DNA of 64,000 bases from Yoonia maritima (GCF_003003285.1 NZ_PVTP01000009.1:108798-172797); one strand, 5' to 3'. Positions 29,104 to 40,128 are shown, numbered from the stretch's first letter. Made by a program: numbers and translations. Notes: generated from the sequence alone by a model not told the origin.

Positions 29104-30308
29104 TCAAGGAAACGATCAAACTGGCAATTCAGGCGATCTTTCGTAATGCGATGCGGTCGATCCTGACGGTACTGGGCATTGTCATCGGTGTTGCTGCGGT
29201 GATTACAATGATGACTGTCGGGCAGGGTAGTTCTGATCAGGTCACGGCGGATGTCGAAAAACTTGGTACGAACGTATTGATCGTCATACCCGGCGGCGGG
29301 CAGATGGGTCCGGGGAATACTTCGGTCGCTGCTGCGTTTGAATTGCGCGACGTCGATGCCATTATTGACCAGTTAACAAGCGTCCGGACCGCCGCCCCGT
29401 TCAACCAGACTAGCCTAAACGCGGTTTATGGTCAGCAAGACACTCGTACTTCGGTCGTAGGCACAGACGGGCAATATCTTGAGGTCGTGGACTGGCCTAT
29501 CGTTCTGGGACGCAGTTTCTTAGCGACCGAAGAAAGCGCAGGCCGGGCCGTGTGCATCGTCGGTGAAACGGTGCGGCAAAACCTGTTTGGAAATACGGAC
29601 CCGATTGGTGAAACGATACGGCTCAAGAATGTCTCATGCGATATCGTTGGCCTGCTAGAGGCAAAAGGCGCATCCAGTTTCGGAACGGATCAGGATGACG
29701 TGGTATTAATGCCCGTTAAAGCATTCCAACGGCGCGTTGTTGGGTCTTCAGATGTTTCGATGATCTATGTTGCCGCTTCTGATGGTGTCTCAACCGATCG
29801 GACTTTGGTGGATATAGAGGTCCTGATGCGTGAACGTCGCCGGATTGGCGATGGCGAAGAAGATGATTTTCAGGTGCGGGACATGAAGCAGCTCGCCTCT
29901 ATGCTGACAGGCGTTACGAATGTGCTGACTGGGTTGCTGTCGTCTGTTGCCGCTGTCAGTCTTCTTGTCGGTGGCATCGGGATTATGAACATCATGCTTG
30001 TGTCCGTGACTGAACGCACGCGTGAGATCGGAATTCGCCTTGCCGTTGGCGCAACGGCCAATCAGGTGCTTTTGCAGTTTCTGGTGGAGGCGATCGTGTT
30101 GTCGATGATCGGCGGGGTCGTTGGCATCTTATTCGGGCTTGCACTGGCGGCGGTTGCTTCAAACCTCATGAGCATCCCGTTCAGCCCGGACCCGGCTATC
30201 GTCGTGCTCGCGCTTTTGTTTTCGGCAGCAGTGGGGGTGATATTTGGTTTCTTCCCTGCACGCCGTGCTGCACGTCTAAATCCAATCGACGCGCTACGGC
30301 ATCAGTGA
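29100..30308 (+). CDS. MacB-type ABC transporter permease
   Basis: 402-residue FtsX-fold permease: an N-terminal transmembrane helix (about residues 18-42), a large periplasmic MacB core domain (about 45-270) and three C-terminal helices. The conserved cytoplasmic motif TERTREIGIRLAVGA and the ending FFPARRAARLNPIDALRHQ are present. ATPase and permease are separate polypeptides here rather than fused as in E. coli MacB. Overlaps the ATPase gene by ATGA. Likely substrate unknown. Confidence 0.9.
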   Translation: MIKETIKLAIQAIFRNAMRSILTVLGIVIGVAAVITMMTVGQGSSDQVTADVEKLGTNVLIVIPGGGQMGPGNTSVAAAFELRDVDAIIDQLTSVRTAAPFNQTSLNAVYGQQDTRTSVVGTDGQYLEVVDWPIVLGRSFLATEESAGRAVCIVGETVRQNLFGNTDPIGETIRLKNVSCDIVGLLEAKGASSFGTDQDDVVLMPVKAFQRRVVGSSDVSMIYVAASDGVSTDRTLVDIEVLMRERRRIGDGEEDDFQVRDMKQLASMLTGVTNVLTGLLSSVAAVSLLVGGIGIMNIMLVSVTERTREIGIRLAVGATANQVLLQFLVEAIVLSMIGGVVGILFGLALAAVASNLMSIPFSPDPAIVVLALLFSAAVGVIFGFFPARRAARLNPIDALRHQ

Positions 30309-30424
30309 TTTTCAAAGCGGCGACGCGCCTATTGTCGCATTAAGAACCGTATGCAGCGGTATACTGTAGACGACTCTGGACGCATCCGGTATGGAACGGG
30401 CAACTCAATTTCAAGAGGTTTCCT

Positions 30425-32614
30425 ATGTCAGATATCATCTATACCAAAGTTGACGAAGCACCCGAGCTGGCGTCTGCGTCTTTCCTTCCGATTATTCAAA
30501 AATTCGCTGCCGCTGCTGGCGTGTCAGTCGGGACCAAAGACATCAGCCTTGCAGGTCGTATTCTTTCCGCTTTCCCAGATTACCTGACAGAAGCACAGCG
30601 TCAGACCGATGATCTGGCCGAGCTGGGCCAACTGGTTAAAACTCCTGATGCGAACGTGATCAAGCTGCCAAACATCTCGGCCTCTGTCCCGCAGTTGGTT
30701 GCTGCCGTAAAAGAACTGCAATCGCAGGGTTACGCATTGCCAGACTACCCAGAAGCCCCAAGCACGGACGAAGAAAAAGCTGTTCGTGCTAAATACGATG
30801 GCCTGAAAGGTTCCGCTGTGAACCCTGTGCTACGTGAAGGTAACTCTGATCGTCGTGCCGCCAAAGCTGTGAAAAGCTTTGCGCAAAAGAACCCACACCG
30901 CATGGGTGAGTGGACTGCCGACAGTAAAACACGTGTGGCCTCTATGTCTGGTGGCGACTTCTTCTCAAACGAAGTGTCGGCGACACTTGCGAAAGAAGCG
31001 ACTGCAAAGATCGTTCTGGAAACAGCTGACGGTGAAACTGTCTTAAAGGACGGCGTGACATACCCTGCAGGCACCGTGGTTGACGCGACATACATGAGCG
31101 CAGCAGCACTTGATGCGTTCCTTGCCGACGAGATCGAAAAGACCAAAGCCGAAGGCACACTGTTCTCGCTGCATATGAAAGCAACAATGATGAAGGTCTC
31201 TGACCCGATCATCTTTGGTCACGCGGTTAAGGCGTGGTTGGCACCTGTGTTCGAAAGGTTCGGCGACAAGTTGGACGCGCTGGGCGTGACTGGCAACGCT
31301 GGTCTGGGTACGCTTCTTGAGAAGGTAAAAGGCGAGCCTGAAATCGTAGCCGCGATTGAAGAAATCACTGGGCAGCGTCCGCCGATGTACATGGTCGACA
31401 GCGACAAAGGCATCACCAACCTGCACGTGCCATCCGACGTGATCATTGACGCGTCAATGCCTGCACTGATCCGCGCTGGCGGTAAAGGCTGGGGTCCAGA
31501 CGGCAAAGAAGCTGACGCAAACTGCGTAATCCCAGACAATTCTTATGCGCCCGTTTACGACGAAACGATCAAGTTCTTCAAAGAAAACGGCAAGCTCAAC
31601 CCAGCGACTGCAGGCACAGTTCAGAACATCGGTCTGATGGCGCAAAAAGCTGAAGAATACGGTTCACACCCCACCACGTTTGAAATCGCGGCGGCCGGTA
31701 CGGTTAAGATGATCCTTGATGATGGCACCGTTCTGCACAGCCACAACGTAGAAGTTGGCGACATCTGGCGCTCTGCCTCTGCGCGTAAGGCCCCAATCGA
31801 AGACTGGGTGAACCTTGCAATTGATCGCCAAAAGGCCGAAGGCACACGCGCGATTTTCTGGCTGGACGCAGACCGCGCCCACGATGCAGAGCTGATCGCC
31901 TATGTGAAGCCAATCCTCGAAGCCAAAGGCGTTGCCGATAAGTTTGAGATCATGGCACCACGCGAAGCAACACGTGCATCGCTTGAGACGATCACAAAAG
32001 GTGAAGACACGATCGCGATCACCGGCAACGTGCTGCGCGACTATCTGACCGATTTGTTCCCGATCCTTGAACTGGCGACATCTGCAAAGATGCTTTCTAT
32101 CGTTAAGCTGATGAACGGTGGCGGCCTGTTTGAAACAGGTGCTGGCGGTTCCGCACCAAAGCACGTTCAGCAATTGATCGAAGAAAACCACCTGCGTTGG
32201 GACAGCCTTGGCGAGTTCTGCGCGCTTGGCGAAAGCCTGACATTCCTTGCGGATGTCAAAGGCAACGAAAAAGCGCGCGTTTTGGGTGCTGCGGTTGATG
32301 CCGCGACCCAAGGTATTTTGGACAATGGCAATTCGCCTTCACGCAAAGTCGGTGAGCCTGACAACCGCGACAGCCACTACTGGTTCGCGCGCTACTGGGC
32401 AGAAGCACTTGCCGCGCAGGCAAGCGATGCAGATCTAGCCGCGCATTTTGCGCCAATTGCAGAAGCACTTGTGTCCAATGAAGGTAAAATCACATCCGAG
32501 ATCGCAGCAGCGCAAGGTGCCGCCGCTGATCTTGGTGGTTACTTCCACACTGACGACGCGAAAACGGCTGCAGTGATGCGCCCATCGGCAACATTGAACG
32601 CCATCATCGGTTAA
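30425..32614 (+). CDS. icd: NADP-dependent isocitrate dehydrogenase, monomeric type
   Basis: 729-residue enzyme of the large monomeric class (usual length about 740), unrelated in length to the 400-residue dimeric form. It oxidises isocitrate to 2-oxoglutarate with NADP in the citric acid cycle. Recognisable segments include [25 protein letters not shown] in the substrate-binding region, [31 protein letters not shown] and the C-terminal [18 protein letters not shown]. It is monocistronic: a 116-bp gap precedes it and a strong terminator follows. AAGAGG precedes the ATG. Confidence 0.96.
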   Translation: MSDIIYTKVDEAPELASASFLPIIQKFAAAAGVSVGTKDISLAGRILSAFPDYLTEAQRQTDDLAELGQLVKTPDANVIKLPNISASVPQLVAAVKELQSQGYALPDYPEAPSTDEEKAVRAKYDGLKGSAVNPVLREGNSDRRAAKAVKSFAQKNPHRMGEWTADSKTRVASMSGGDFFSNEVSATLAKEATAKIVLETADGETVLKDGVTYPAGTVVDATYMSAAALDAFLADEIEKTKAEGTLFSLHMKATMMKVSDPIIFGHAVKAWLAPVFERFGDKLDALGVTGNAGLGTLLEKVKGEPEIVAAIEEITGQRPPMYMVDSDKGITNLHVPSDVIIDASMPALIRAGGKGWGPDGKEADANCVIPDNSYAPVYDETIKFFKENGKLNPATAGTVQNIGLMAQKAEEYGSHPTTFEIAAAGTVKMILDDGTVLHSHNVEVGDIWRSASARKAPIEDWVNLAIDRQKAEGTRAIFWLDADRAHDAELIAYVKPILEAKGVADKFEIMAPREATRASLETITKGEDTIAITGNVLRDYLTDLFPILELATSAKMLSIVKLMNGGGLFETGAGGSAPKHVQQLIEENHLRWDSLGEFCALGESLTFLADVKGNEKARVLGAAVDAATQGILDNGNSPSRKVGEPDNRDSHYWFARYWAEALAAQASDADLAAHFAPIAEALVSNEGKITSEIAAAQGAAADLGGYFHTDDAKTAAVMRPSATLNAIIG

Positions 32615-32637
32615 GCAATCACCGACTAGACAACATG

Positions 32638-32671
32638 GGGCCGTGCAATCGTGTGATTGTGCGGCCCTTTT
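32638..32671 (+). terminator. Rho-independent terminator after icd
   Basis: GGGCCGTGCAATC (32638-32650) pairs with GATTGTGCGGCCC (32655-32667) around a GTGT loop, followed by TTTT. Two imperfect pairs within 13. Confidence 0.85.
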
Positions 32672-32710
32672 GGTTAATACAACAGCTAATCAATAGACTT
32701 GCGAATCTAT

Positions 32711-32730
32711 CGTTCAGTATATACTGAACG
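32711..32730. promoter_or_regulatory. Perfect 20-bp palindrome, likely autoregulatory operator
   Basis: The sequence is CGTTCAGTAT followed directly by its reverse complement. It lies 20 bp before the start of the GbsR/MarR-type regulator gene and contains TATACT (32720-32725), a plausible -10 element with TTGCGA at 32699-32704 as a weak -35. Binding here would block the promoter of the regulator and efflux genes. Confidence 0.65.
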
Positions 32731-32750
32731 TATTAAATGAAAGAAATGAC

Positions 32751-33236
32751 ATGACGCAGACACCGGAAGACAAGTTTATCGAAACGCTCGGCTTGATTTC
32801 TCAGGCGGATGGGTCGCCGCGTATTTCAGGGCAAATCACGGCATACCTTATACTCGCGGGTGAGGCCTGTTCTTTGACCCAAATTGCCGAAGAGCTTGAT
32901 GTATCTAAGGCATCAGTGTCGACGAATGTGCGACTGCTAGAGGCCCGAGGCATTGTTGTCCGCGAAAGCCGTAAGGGGTCGCGCCAAGACTTGTGGCGCG
33001 CGTTGCCGCGCCCACATCAGAGCATTCTTTCAACGATGTCAGATCGGTTTAAACGCAACGCTGCGCAGATTGATGCAATCGCGGAGAGCTTTCCAGCCGA
33101 CAAAGAACATAAACGCAAACCTGTTTCAGAGTTTGCAGATTTTTACCGCCAGTCTGCCGACTTTCTAAAGTCGTGGGCAGATGCATTGGCTCAAAATGAT
33201 ACGATTTCGATGCGGAAAGATGCGTCGGACGAATAG
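32751..33236 (+). CDS. GbsR/MarR-family regulator of the RND pump
   Basis: 161-residue winged-helix protein. The helix-turn-helix spans about residues 40-68 (SLTQIAEELDVSKASVSTNVRLLEARGIV) and the wing contains RESRKGSRQDLW. The C-terminal helices (about 95-150) would form the dimer interface. It sits directly upstream of an RND adaptor and pump, with a palindrome over its own promoter, so a repressor of the efflux operon is likely. The ligand is unknown. Confidence 0.82.
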   Translation: MTQTPEDKFIETLGLISQADGSPRISGQITAYLILAGEACSLTQIAEELDVSKASVSTNVRLLEARGIVVRESRKGSRQDLWRALPRPHQSILSTMSDRFKRNAAQIDAIAESFPADKEHKRKPVSEFADFYRQSADFLKSWADALAQNDTISMRKDASDE

Positions 33237-33249
33237 ATGGAACGTTGAT

Positions 33250-34479
33250 GTGACTAAACCAACCCACGATGCGCCTAAACCCGAATGGGCGTTAACCAGC
33301 CGCGAACAGAAGGTTGCAAAAGCCAAGGCCGAAGGGCGTAAGCCGCCGCGGCGGCGTTGGCCTTGGGTCGTTTTGGCGATACTTGTTGTCGGTGGGTCCG
33401 CGTTGACAAGCGGTGCTTTGACTGGGGTCACGGAACCAGCGGAAACAGCCGTTGTCGTGGCGGTCGAAAAACCTCACGAAGTCGTCATGCAAATCTTGCC
33501 GAGTGAACTAACAAAGATTGCGCCGCAAACCTTGCGCGAGACGGTACGCATTACCGGGTCGCTTGGCCCCATCCGCGAGCTTAGCATTCCCGCAGAAGTA
33601 TCAGGCCATATTGATCTTGTGTCGCATCGGGCAGGTGACTGGGTTGAAACTGGCGATATGCTTGTGCGTATCGACATTGAAACACTGCGCAACCAGTTAG
33701 AGCAAAGCCGCGCGACTGCAGATGCCACCCGTGCGCAGCTGGATTATGCAAATACGCAGCTTGAACGTACTCAAAGCCTTGTGGATCGGGGCGTTGCGAC
33801 TTCGTCTAGTTTCGACAGTGTCGCGGCGAACGTGCAGCAGCTTAAAGCGAATTTAGTAGCGTTAGAGCAGCAAGTCGCGACAGCGGAACGTTCATTGACC
33901 AAAGCAACGATTTCCGCGCCGTTTTCAGGGATCATTGCAGAGCGTACTGTTGATCCGGGGACATTCGTTAGCGTTGGCGCCCCTCTAATGACGTTGGTGG
34001 ATATTTCATCGCTTGAGCTAGAGGGCGTTGTTCCTGTGAATTATGCGCCGCGCATCACGATTGGCCAGACGGTTGATGTGACCGCTGACGGGTTCGGCGA
34101 TCAGCCGTTTTCTGGAACAGTTGAACGGATTGCGCCTGTCGCTGCGTCAGGTACGCGGATGCTGCCGATTTTCGCAACAATTGACAACGCCAGCGGCGCG
34201 TTACGTGGTGGCATGTTCGCCTCGGGCGTTCTGGTGCTTGAGGCAAAGCCAGATGCAATTGGCGTCGCCGTCAATGCCTTACGCAACGATGAAGCGGGTG
34301 ACTTCGTTTTGAAACGCGCAGGTGATCGGGTTGTCCGCCAATCGGTGACTGTCGCGCGGACATGGGACCGCGGGCGGTTAGTTGAAGTGACCCAAGGTCT
34401 GTCACCGGGTGACGTTATCGTTTCAGCACCTTTGGAGCGGCTACAGCCGGATATGGCTATTACAGTGGTTGAGGGCTGA
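33250..34479 (+). CDS. RND efflux periplasmic adaptor (HlyD/AcrA family)
   Basis: 409-residue membrane-fusion protein. A basic cytoplasmic N-terminus (KAKAEGRKPPRRRWP) leads into one transmembrane helix at about residues 40-60. Next come the lipoyl half-motifs (SGHIDLVSHRAGDWVETGDML and APFSGIIAERTVDPGTFVS) on either side of a coiled-coil hairpin, then beta-barrel and membrane-proximal domains. The GTG at 33250 is chosen as start because GGAA lies just upstream and ATG options at 33181 and 33196 fall inside the regulator gene. It connects the pump to an outer-membrane channel; no TolC-like gene is present in the window. Confidence 0.87.
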   Translation: MTKPTHDAPKPEWALTSREQKVAKAKAEGRKPPRRRWPWVVLAILVVGGSALTSGALTGVTEPAETAVVVAVEKPHEVVMQILPSELTKIAPQTLRETVRITGSLGPIRELSIPAEVSGHIDLVSHRAGDWVETGDMLVRIDIETLRNQLEQSRATADATRAQLDYANTQLERTQSLVDRGVATSSSFDSVAANVQQLKANLVALEQQVATAERSLTKATISAPFSGIIAERTVDPGTFVSVGAPLMTLVDISSLELEGVVPVNYAPRITIGQTVDVTADGFGDQPFSGTVERIAPVAASGTRMLPIFATIDNASGALRGGMFASGVLVLEAKPDAIGVAVNALRNDEAGDFVLKRAGDRVVRQSVTVARTWDRGRLVEVTQGLSPGDVIVSAPLERLQPDMAITVVEG

Positions 34480-34482
34480 CCG

Positions 34483-37400
34483 ATGTTCCTGACCCGTATT
34501 TCCGTAAACCAGCCCGTCTTTGCGACCATGGTTATGGTCGCTATCTTTGTCATCGGGCTGTTTTCCTATTCACGTCTTCCGGTCGAGGAACTCCCCGAAG
34601 TCGATTTCCCAATCGTTGCTATTGTCACTTCGTATCCTGGCGCGACCCCGGAAGCTGTTGAAAGTGACGTGATCAAACCAATTGAGGACGGTGTTTCGAC
34701 TTTGTCTGGCATTGATGCAATCACCTCAACTGCGCGAACTGGGTCTGCGATGGTTTTGATCCAATTCGAGCTTGAGATCGACAGCTCTGTCGCTGCCCAA
34801 GACGTGCGTGACCGAATTGCCCAAATCCAAGGGAGCCTGCCAGATAACGCCGAAGATCCGCAGATTCTGCGGTTCGATCCGTCCGAGATGCCCATCATCT
34901 CAATCGGGATCACCTCTGATCGCTATGATACGGGTGTTCTGACGGCGCTGGCCGAGGATGAATTGGCGACGCGTCTTTCTAACATTGCCGGGGTAGGCCG
35001 GGCGTCTGTTGTTGGTGGTCTTCCGCGCGAAGTCCATGTGTTGATTGACCCAGATCGCCAGTCGGCGCTTGGAATTGGTGCATCTGAAATTGCGGCTGCT
35101 TTGTCCGCGGAAAATTCCGATTTACCGGCAGGTTCAGTGACACAAGGGGTTAGCAAACAGTCGGTTCAGGTCGAAGGACGGCTGAATGATCTTGCGGGCT
35201 TTGAGGAAATCATCATTGCCCGCCGTGGTGGATACCCCGTTCGATTAGGTGACGTGGCAACGATTGGAACAAACCTCGCAGAGCAGACAAGCCTCGCAAT
35301 GCTGGATGGTGAAGGCGCGTTAGCGGTCGATGTCGTAAAAACCCAAGGTGCAAATACCGTCGCCGTAGCCGAGGCCGTGCGTGAAGAAGTCCACGCGATG
35401 GCCAATGATCCGCTATACGACGGCATCACGCTTGAGATCATTCGCGATAACGCGATTCCGGTTGAACACAGTTTTGAGTCTGTTCAATCGATGCTTCTGG
35501 AAGGTGCGTTGTTGGCGACCGTGATCGTGTTTTTGTTTCTTAACTCGTGGCGGTCTACTGTGATCACCGGGTTGACGTTACCGATTTCAATCATCGGTAC
35601 GATGGCCGCGATCTATTTTCTTGGGTTCACACTGAACATGATGACGATGATGGCGCTTTCGCTGGCTGTCGGGATCTTGATTGATGACGCGATTGTTGTC
35701 CGTGAAAACATTATGCGTCACCTACACATGGGAAAATCCCACGAACAAGCAGCTTTGGATGGCACCAACGAGATTGGACTGGCAGTGTTTGCCACGACAC
35801 TGTCGATTGTGGCGGTGTTTTTGCCCGTCGCGTTTATGGATGGTATCTTAGGGCGGTTCTTTTTGCAGTTCGGCGTCACTGTTTCCGTTGCGGTTCTTGT
35901 GTCGTTGTTCGTATCTTTCACGCTTGATCCGATGATGTCGTCGGTCTGGTACGATCCTGCTGCAGACCCGCACCGTGAACGCGGGCCTATTGGCCGGGCG
36001 ATACATCAGTTTGAACGATTTTTCGACTGGTTGGGCGTTTGCTATAGTAAGCTGCTTAAGGCGGCACTGCGTTGGCGTAAAACAACGCTGATTACCGCAT
36101 TGCTGATCTTTGTTGGTGGGCTTGCTTTGTTTCCGTTTGTTGGGGCTGAATTTGTACCGCCCGCTGATAACTCGGAAATGCAGGTCGATCTGGAAACGCC
36201 TGTCGGGACGCCACTGGCACGCACCGCGGAAAAGATCGCCCAAGTCGACGCAATCCTGCGAACATTTCCAGAAGTGATCGGAACCTATGCGACCGTCAAT
36301 TCAGGCTCTAACTCGGGGGAAAACAGTGCTGCTATCGTTGTACGTATGACCCCACCGACAGAGCGTGATTTGACCCCGACAACGATTACTCCACTTGTTC
36401 GAGACGCATTATTGGCTGTTCCCGGTGCAAAGTTTCGCGTCGGTCCTCCCGGTTCATTCGGGAGCGGGGTTGCTACACCTGTGGCTATCAAAATCTTTGG
36501 GCCGGACTTAGATACATTGACGCGTCTGTCACGTGATCTTGCGGATCGTTTGGCAGCGATTGATGGGTTTGCTGATGTACGGACCAGTTTGGACGACCCG
36601 CAGCCAACAATTGGTATTAGGATCGATCGTGATGCTGCGTCAGACGTGGGCGTCTCAATCAGCCAAGTGGGGCAAGCCTTATCACCAATGATCGCGGGCG
36701 CGACCGTGTCTGACTGGACCGCACCAAACGGCGATAGCTATGACGTTCTGCTGCGCCTACCGGAAGATGTTCGCAATAACGCAAGCTTGCTTGGGTCGTT
36801 GCCTGTGGCTGCCAGTGCAGACGGGACGGGTGTCGTTCGCCTTGACCAAATCGCCGTGGTAGAGTCATCAAGCAGTGCTGGTGAAATCACGCGCGAAGGT
36901 CGTGAACGTTCGGTCCAGGTCACTGCTGGCTTAGACGACTTAGATATACGGTCAGCACAACCGTTGATTACAGCTGCGATTGCCGAAATGGATATGCCAC
37001 CGGGTTACCACGTTGGGTTTGGTGGCGATAGCGAACAGATCGCTGAATCCGGCGCGTCGGCTGCGGCTGCGTTGCTGTTGGCGATCGTGTTCATCTATCT
37101 GGTGCTTGCGTCGCAATTTGGCAGCTTTATGCAGCCATTGGCCATTATGTCGTCGCTTCCGCTTGCTTTGATAGGTGTGATGCTGGGGCTGTTGGTCGGT
37201 GGATCGACGTTGAATATGTTCTCGATCATCGGGTTCATCATGCTGATGGGACTGGTGGTAAAGAACGCTATTTTGCTGGTCGATAACGCGAACCAACACA
37301 CAAGGGCAGGGATGAACCTGTTTGATGCGTTGGTCGAAGCAGGCACGACTCGGTTCCGTCCTATCGTGATGACCACTCTTGCAATGATCTTTGGTATGTT

Positions 37401-37590
37401 GCCGCTTGCGCTGAATATCCACGGCGGGTCAGGGCAAAACGCACCTATGGCGCATGCCGTGATCGGTGGGCTGATTTCATCGTCGCTTTTGACGCTCGTC
37501 GTGGTGCCTGTTTTGCTGACTTACATCGACTCGTTTACGCGACTAATTCAACCTTTTCTGCCCGCAGCACCGGATGATGTACATGCATGA
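34483..37590 (+). CDS. RND-family efflux pump inner-membrane transporter
   Basis: 1035-residue proton-driven efflux pump of the AcrB/MexB/HAE1 superfamily, with two repeated halves each of a large periplasmic loop and six helices. The proton-relay residues are present: paired aspartates in [13 protein letters not shown] and the lysine in [16 protein letters not shown]. The N-terminal [15 protein letters not shown] and the [13 protein letters not shown] segment are typical. It starts three bases after the adaptor gene. The substrate range cannot be told from the sequence. It ends 15 bp before the convergent beta-galactosidase gene, with a hairpin between. Confidence 0.93.
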   Translation: MFLTRISVNQPVFATMVMVAIFVIGLFSYSRLPVEELPEVDFPIVAIVTSYPGATPEAVESDVIKPIEDGVSTLSGIDAITSTARTGSAMVLIQFELEIDSSVAAQDVRDRIAQIQGSLPDNAEDPQILRFDPSEMPIISIGITSDRYDTGVLTALAEDELATRLSNIAGVGRASVVGGLPREVHVLIDPDRQSALGIGASEIAAALSAENSDLPAGSVTQGVSKQSVQVEGRLNDLAGFEEIIIARRGGYPVRLGDVATIGTNLAEQTSLAMLDGEGALAVDVVKTQGANTVAVAEAVREEVHAMANDPLYDGITLEIIRDNAIPVEHSFESVQSMLLEGALLATVIVFLFLNSWRSTVITGLTLPISIIGTMAAIYFLGFTLNMMTMMALSLAVGILIDDAIVVRENIMRHLHMGKSHEQAALDGTNEIGLAVFATTLSIVAVFLPVAFMDGILGRFFLQFGVTVSVAVLVSLFVSFTLDPMMSSVWYDPAADPHRERGPIGRAIHQFERFFDWLGVCYSKLLKAALRWRKTTLITALLIFVGGLALFPFVGAEFVPPADNSEMQVDLETPVGTPLARTAEKIAQVDAILRTFPEVIGTYATVNSGSNSGENSAAIVVRMTPPTERDLTPTTITPLVRDALLAVPGAKFRVGPPGSFGSGVATPVAIKIFGPDLDTLTRLSRDLADRLAAIDGFADVRTSLDDPQPTIGIRIDRDAASDVGVSISQVGQALSPMIAGATVSDWTAPNGDSYDVLLRLPEDVRNNASLLGSLPVAASADGTGVVRLDQIAVVESSSSAGEITREGRERSVQVTAGLDDLDIRSAQPLITAAIAEMDMPPGYHVGFGGDSEQIAESGASAAAALLLAIVFIYLVLASQFGSFMQPLAIMSSLPLALIGVMLGLLVGGSTLNMFSIIGFIMLMGLVVKNAILLVDNANQHTRAGMNLFDALVEAGTTRFRPIVMTTLAMIFGMLPLALNIHGGSGQNAPMAHAVIGGLISSSLLTLVVVPVLLTYIDSFTRLIQPFLPAAPDDVHA

Positions 37591-37593
37591 TAT

Positions 37594-37626
37594 GTAACAC
37601 GCCGATCAGATGATCCGGCGTGTTAC
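37594..37626. terminator. Bidirectional hairpin overlapping the beta-galactosidase stop codon
   Basis: GTAACACGCCG (37594-37604) pairs perfectly with CGGCGTGTTAC (37616-37626); the 11-nt loop can pair further through ATC/GAT. The minus-strand stop codon of the beta-galactosidase gene (37606-37608) lies inside the loop and its last codons form one arm. It separates the convergent RND and galactoside operons. Confidence 0.65.
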
Positions 37627-39501
37627 CGATGCAGGTGCGAGTGTCCCGATTTCTGTTTTGACCGCTTCGGCGCAGTGATTGAACCAGAATTCTTCGGTCT
37701 CTGTGCGTCGAATGCGGATGCCATTTGGTAGGGTCCGTGTCGTGATGTTTGCTGTTTCGCAAAGTTGTGCGACCAGTCGGTCCATTCCGATGTCGTCTAG
37801 CCAGCCGCCGTTGTAGGTCCGGTTTCCGTCTGTCACGACTATTGGCTGCCCGTCTTCGCGTGTGAACATCGGTGTCGCGGTGGTTTCGAATTCTTCGAGA
37901 TAGCCTTGCACGGCACCCCCGCCTGCCAAGGGGATTGGGCTGTCGGGGCGCAGGCTCTCTAACCTTGCGACCGTGACATCCAGCCCGGCAATCGCGGGCG
38001 GTAACGGGACAGGCATTTTGAAATCTGCATCGCGCGCGCCGGTGCGTGGGCCATAGACAACATGGGCTTCGGTCTGTGCCAATGCGGCTCGCAGTTCGTC
38101 GGTCAGATGCATTAAGCCGGGTGCGAGTACGATTTTGTACCCGCTGAAATCTTGCGTGTCTGGCGATAGGATATCCACGTTTAACCCCGCACGCCTCAAC
38201 GCGCGGTAATGGTCGAGCACGAGGCCGAAGTAGCTAAGCTCCGCACCGTGCGGCTGCACCGACCACGCCCAATCTGCGTCATAGTCAAAGATGAGACCCA
38301 CATCGGCACGCGGGATGCTGACATCGGGCGCGTTTTGGATTTCGCTCGCGACTTGTCGGGCCTCAAGCATTGCTGGGGCCTCTGCGCTGTCAGGCCGCAA
38401 AAGGCCAGAATGTAGCTGTTCTTGGGCGAATGGGGCCTGACGCCAGCGGAAATAACAGACAGCTTCGGCGCCGTGGGCCAATGCCTCCCACGTCCAAAGA
38501 CGGACCATGCCGGGTAGGGGGGCTGGGTTGTGCGGTGCCCAGTTTACGGGGCCGGGTTGCTGTTCCATCACCCACCAACGCCCACGTCCGACGGCGCGGT
38601 AAAGGTCGTGGTGAAACGCCTGAAAATCTGGGTCGCCTTGGCGGGCAAAGGCGCGTTGGTGTTCTGGGCTTGCCCCCACGCGGTCTTCGAGAAACCCAAG
38701 CGGGTAACTGTCCCATGTCGCGATCTCGAGGTCTTTGCCAACTGCGAAATGATCAAAGTCTGTGACGCGCCCCATGTAGTTGTGGCTGATCGGCGCGGTT
38801 GAGTGCGCACGAATTTCATCGACCTGTTCGCGGTTGAATGCGACGACCTGATCCGAACTAAACCGACGGAATGCCTGCGCGTGGGCAGGGTTTGGTTCTG
38901 TGACGGTTAGGTTAGGTAGGCCGATTTGGTCGAAACGGTCATAGTCCATTGACCAAAATACGTTTCCCCAAGCAGTGTTCAATGCATCGACCGTGCCATA
39001 TCGGGCCTGTAGCCAGTCCTGAAATGCAAGGCGGGCTGCGTCTGAATAGCTGATCACCGTGTCGTGGCATCCGTATTCGTTGTCGGTCTGCCATGCTGCA
39101 ACTTTATGCCCAAACCGTTCGGCGATAATCCGTGTGATCCGTTGCGATTCAGCGCGAAAGCCAGCGTGGCTAAAGCAATAATGCCGCCGTGACCCAAACC
39201 CACGCGGTTTGCCGTCAGCATCCAGCGCGATCATGTCGGGGTGCTTATCAAGCATCCAGCGTGGCGGTGTGGCTGTTGGCGTACCCAGCACCACAGAAAG
39301 CCCTGCATCATTCAGCACATCAATCGCGCGATCCAGCCAATCTAGCTGCAGATCTCCGGGCGATGGTTCTAGTCGCGACCACGCAAATTCACCGATCCGC
39401 ACCCATGTCAGTCCAAGCTCGGCCATGCGCCGGGCGTCTTCTGTCCAGATTTCTTCGTCCCAATGTTCGGGGTAGTAGCAGGTGCCAAGGGTGCGTTTCA
39501 T
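37606..39501 (-). CDS. Beta-galactosidase, glycoside hydrolase family 42
   Basis: 631-residue GH42 enzyme hydrolysing beta-galactosides. The acid/base glutamate is E142 in TDNEYGCHD and the nucleophile E313 is in WVMEQQPGPVNW. The N-terminal GTCYYPEHW motif, the GTPTATPPRWM segment and a trimerisation-like domain after residue 390 follow the family order. No signal peptide, so the enzyme acts in the cytoplasm on imported sugar. It is the last gene of the minus-strand galactoside operon, 18 bp after the KDPGal aldolase gene. Confidence 0.93.
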   Translation of the reverse strand: MKRTLGTCYYPEHWDEEIWTEDARRMAELGLTWVRIGEFAWSRLEPSPGDLQLDWLDRAIDVLNDAGLSVVLGTPTATPPRWMLDKHPDMIALDADGKPRGFGSRRHYCFSHAGFRAESQRITRIIAERFGHKVAAWQTDNEYGCHDTVISYSDAARLAFQDWLQARYGTVDALNTAWGNVFWSMDYDRFDQIGLPNLTVTEPNPAHAQAFRRFSSDQVVAFNREQVDEIRAHSTAPISHNYMGRVTDFDHFAVGKDLEIATWDSYPLGFLEDRVGASPEHQRAFARQGDPDFQAFHHDLYRAVGRGRWWVMEQQPGPVNWAPHNPAPLPGMVRLWTWEALAHGAEAVCYFRWRQAPFAQEQLHSGLLRPDSAEAPAMLEARQVASEIQNAPDVSIPRADVGLIFDYDADWAWSVQPHGAELSYFGLVLDHYRALRRAGLNVDILSPDTQDFSGYKIVLAPGLMHLTDELRAALAQTEAHVVYGPRTGARDADFKMPVPLPPAIAGLDVTVARLESLRPDSPIPLAGGGAVQGYLEEFETTATPMFTREDGQPIVVTDGNRTYNGGWLDDIGMDRLVAQLCETANITTRTLPNGIRIRRTETEEFWFNHCAEAVKTEIGTLAPASVTRRII

Positions 39502-39519
39502 TGGGTGATCTTTCGTTTC

Positions 39520-40128
39520 TTAGGCAGGCATCGCCGCGTCATATGCGGCAACGATTTTATCAGCGCGTGTGCGCACGTCTTGGGCGGTTATCCCGGCGCT
39601 ATAAATGGCCGATCCGATGCCAAACCCGGTGATCCCGACCTTGGCCCAGTCGGCAAAATTGGATGCGTCCGCGCCACCCACAGCATAGCTGCGCGTGCCT
39701 TTGGGTAGGACAGCTGAGACGGCCTTGAACCCATCAACGCCGACAAGTGATCCGGGAAAAAATTTGAGCCCATCCGCGCCGTTGCGCAGCGCGGCAAAGC
39801 ATTCGGTTGGCGTCATGACGCCCGGATAGCTGGCCAATCCGGCGACTTTCGTTGCGCGAATAACATCTGGATTGCAGTCAGGTGACACGATCAGTTTGCC
39901 ACCAACGCTTGCGACATCCGCCACGTCTTTGGTCGTTAGAACGGTGCCTGCACCAATCAGCGCCACTTCACCAAATGCCTCCGCGAGAATGTGAATGCTT
40001 TCCAATGGATCAGGCGAATTCAGCGGGACTTCGATTTGGTCGATACCTGCGTCGATCAAGGTTTGACCGATTTCGTGGACCTCTGGCGGGGTGACGCCAC
40101 GCAAAATGGCGATGATATTGCGGCTCAT
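39520..40128 (-). CDS. dgoA: 2-dehydro-3-deoxy-6-phosphogalactonate aldolase
   Basis: 202-residue class I aldolase of the KDPG/KDPGal family, giving pyruvate and glyceraldehyde 3-phosphate. The N-terminal IIAILRGVTPPEV and IEVPLNSPDPLESI motifs carry the catalytic glutamate region, and the Schiff-base lysine is in GADGLKFFPGSLVG. The LNSPDP form points to the galactonate rather than the gluconate enzyme. Its start overlaps dgoK by 4 bp. It completes the De Ley-Doudoroff galactose route. Confidence 0.92.
   Translation of the reverse strand: MSRNIIAILRGVTPPEVHEIGQTLIDAGIDQIEVPLNSPDPLESIHILAEAFGEVALIGAGTVLTTKDVADVASVGGKLIVSPDCNPDVIRATKVAGLASYPGVMTPTECFAALRNGADGLKFFPGSLVGVDGFKAVSAVLPKGTRSYAVGGADASNFADWAKVGITGFGIGSAIYSAGITAQDVRTRADKIVAAYDAAMPA

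Noticed and set aside
38390..38819. Overlapping open frames on both strands within the beta-galactosidase gene
   Set aside because: GH42 catalytic motifs and length are complete on the minus strand; the other frames have low-complexity arginine/proline-rich composition.
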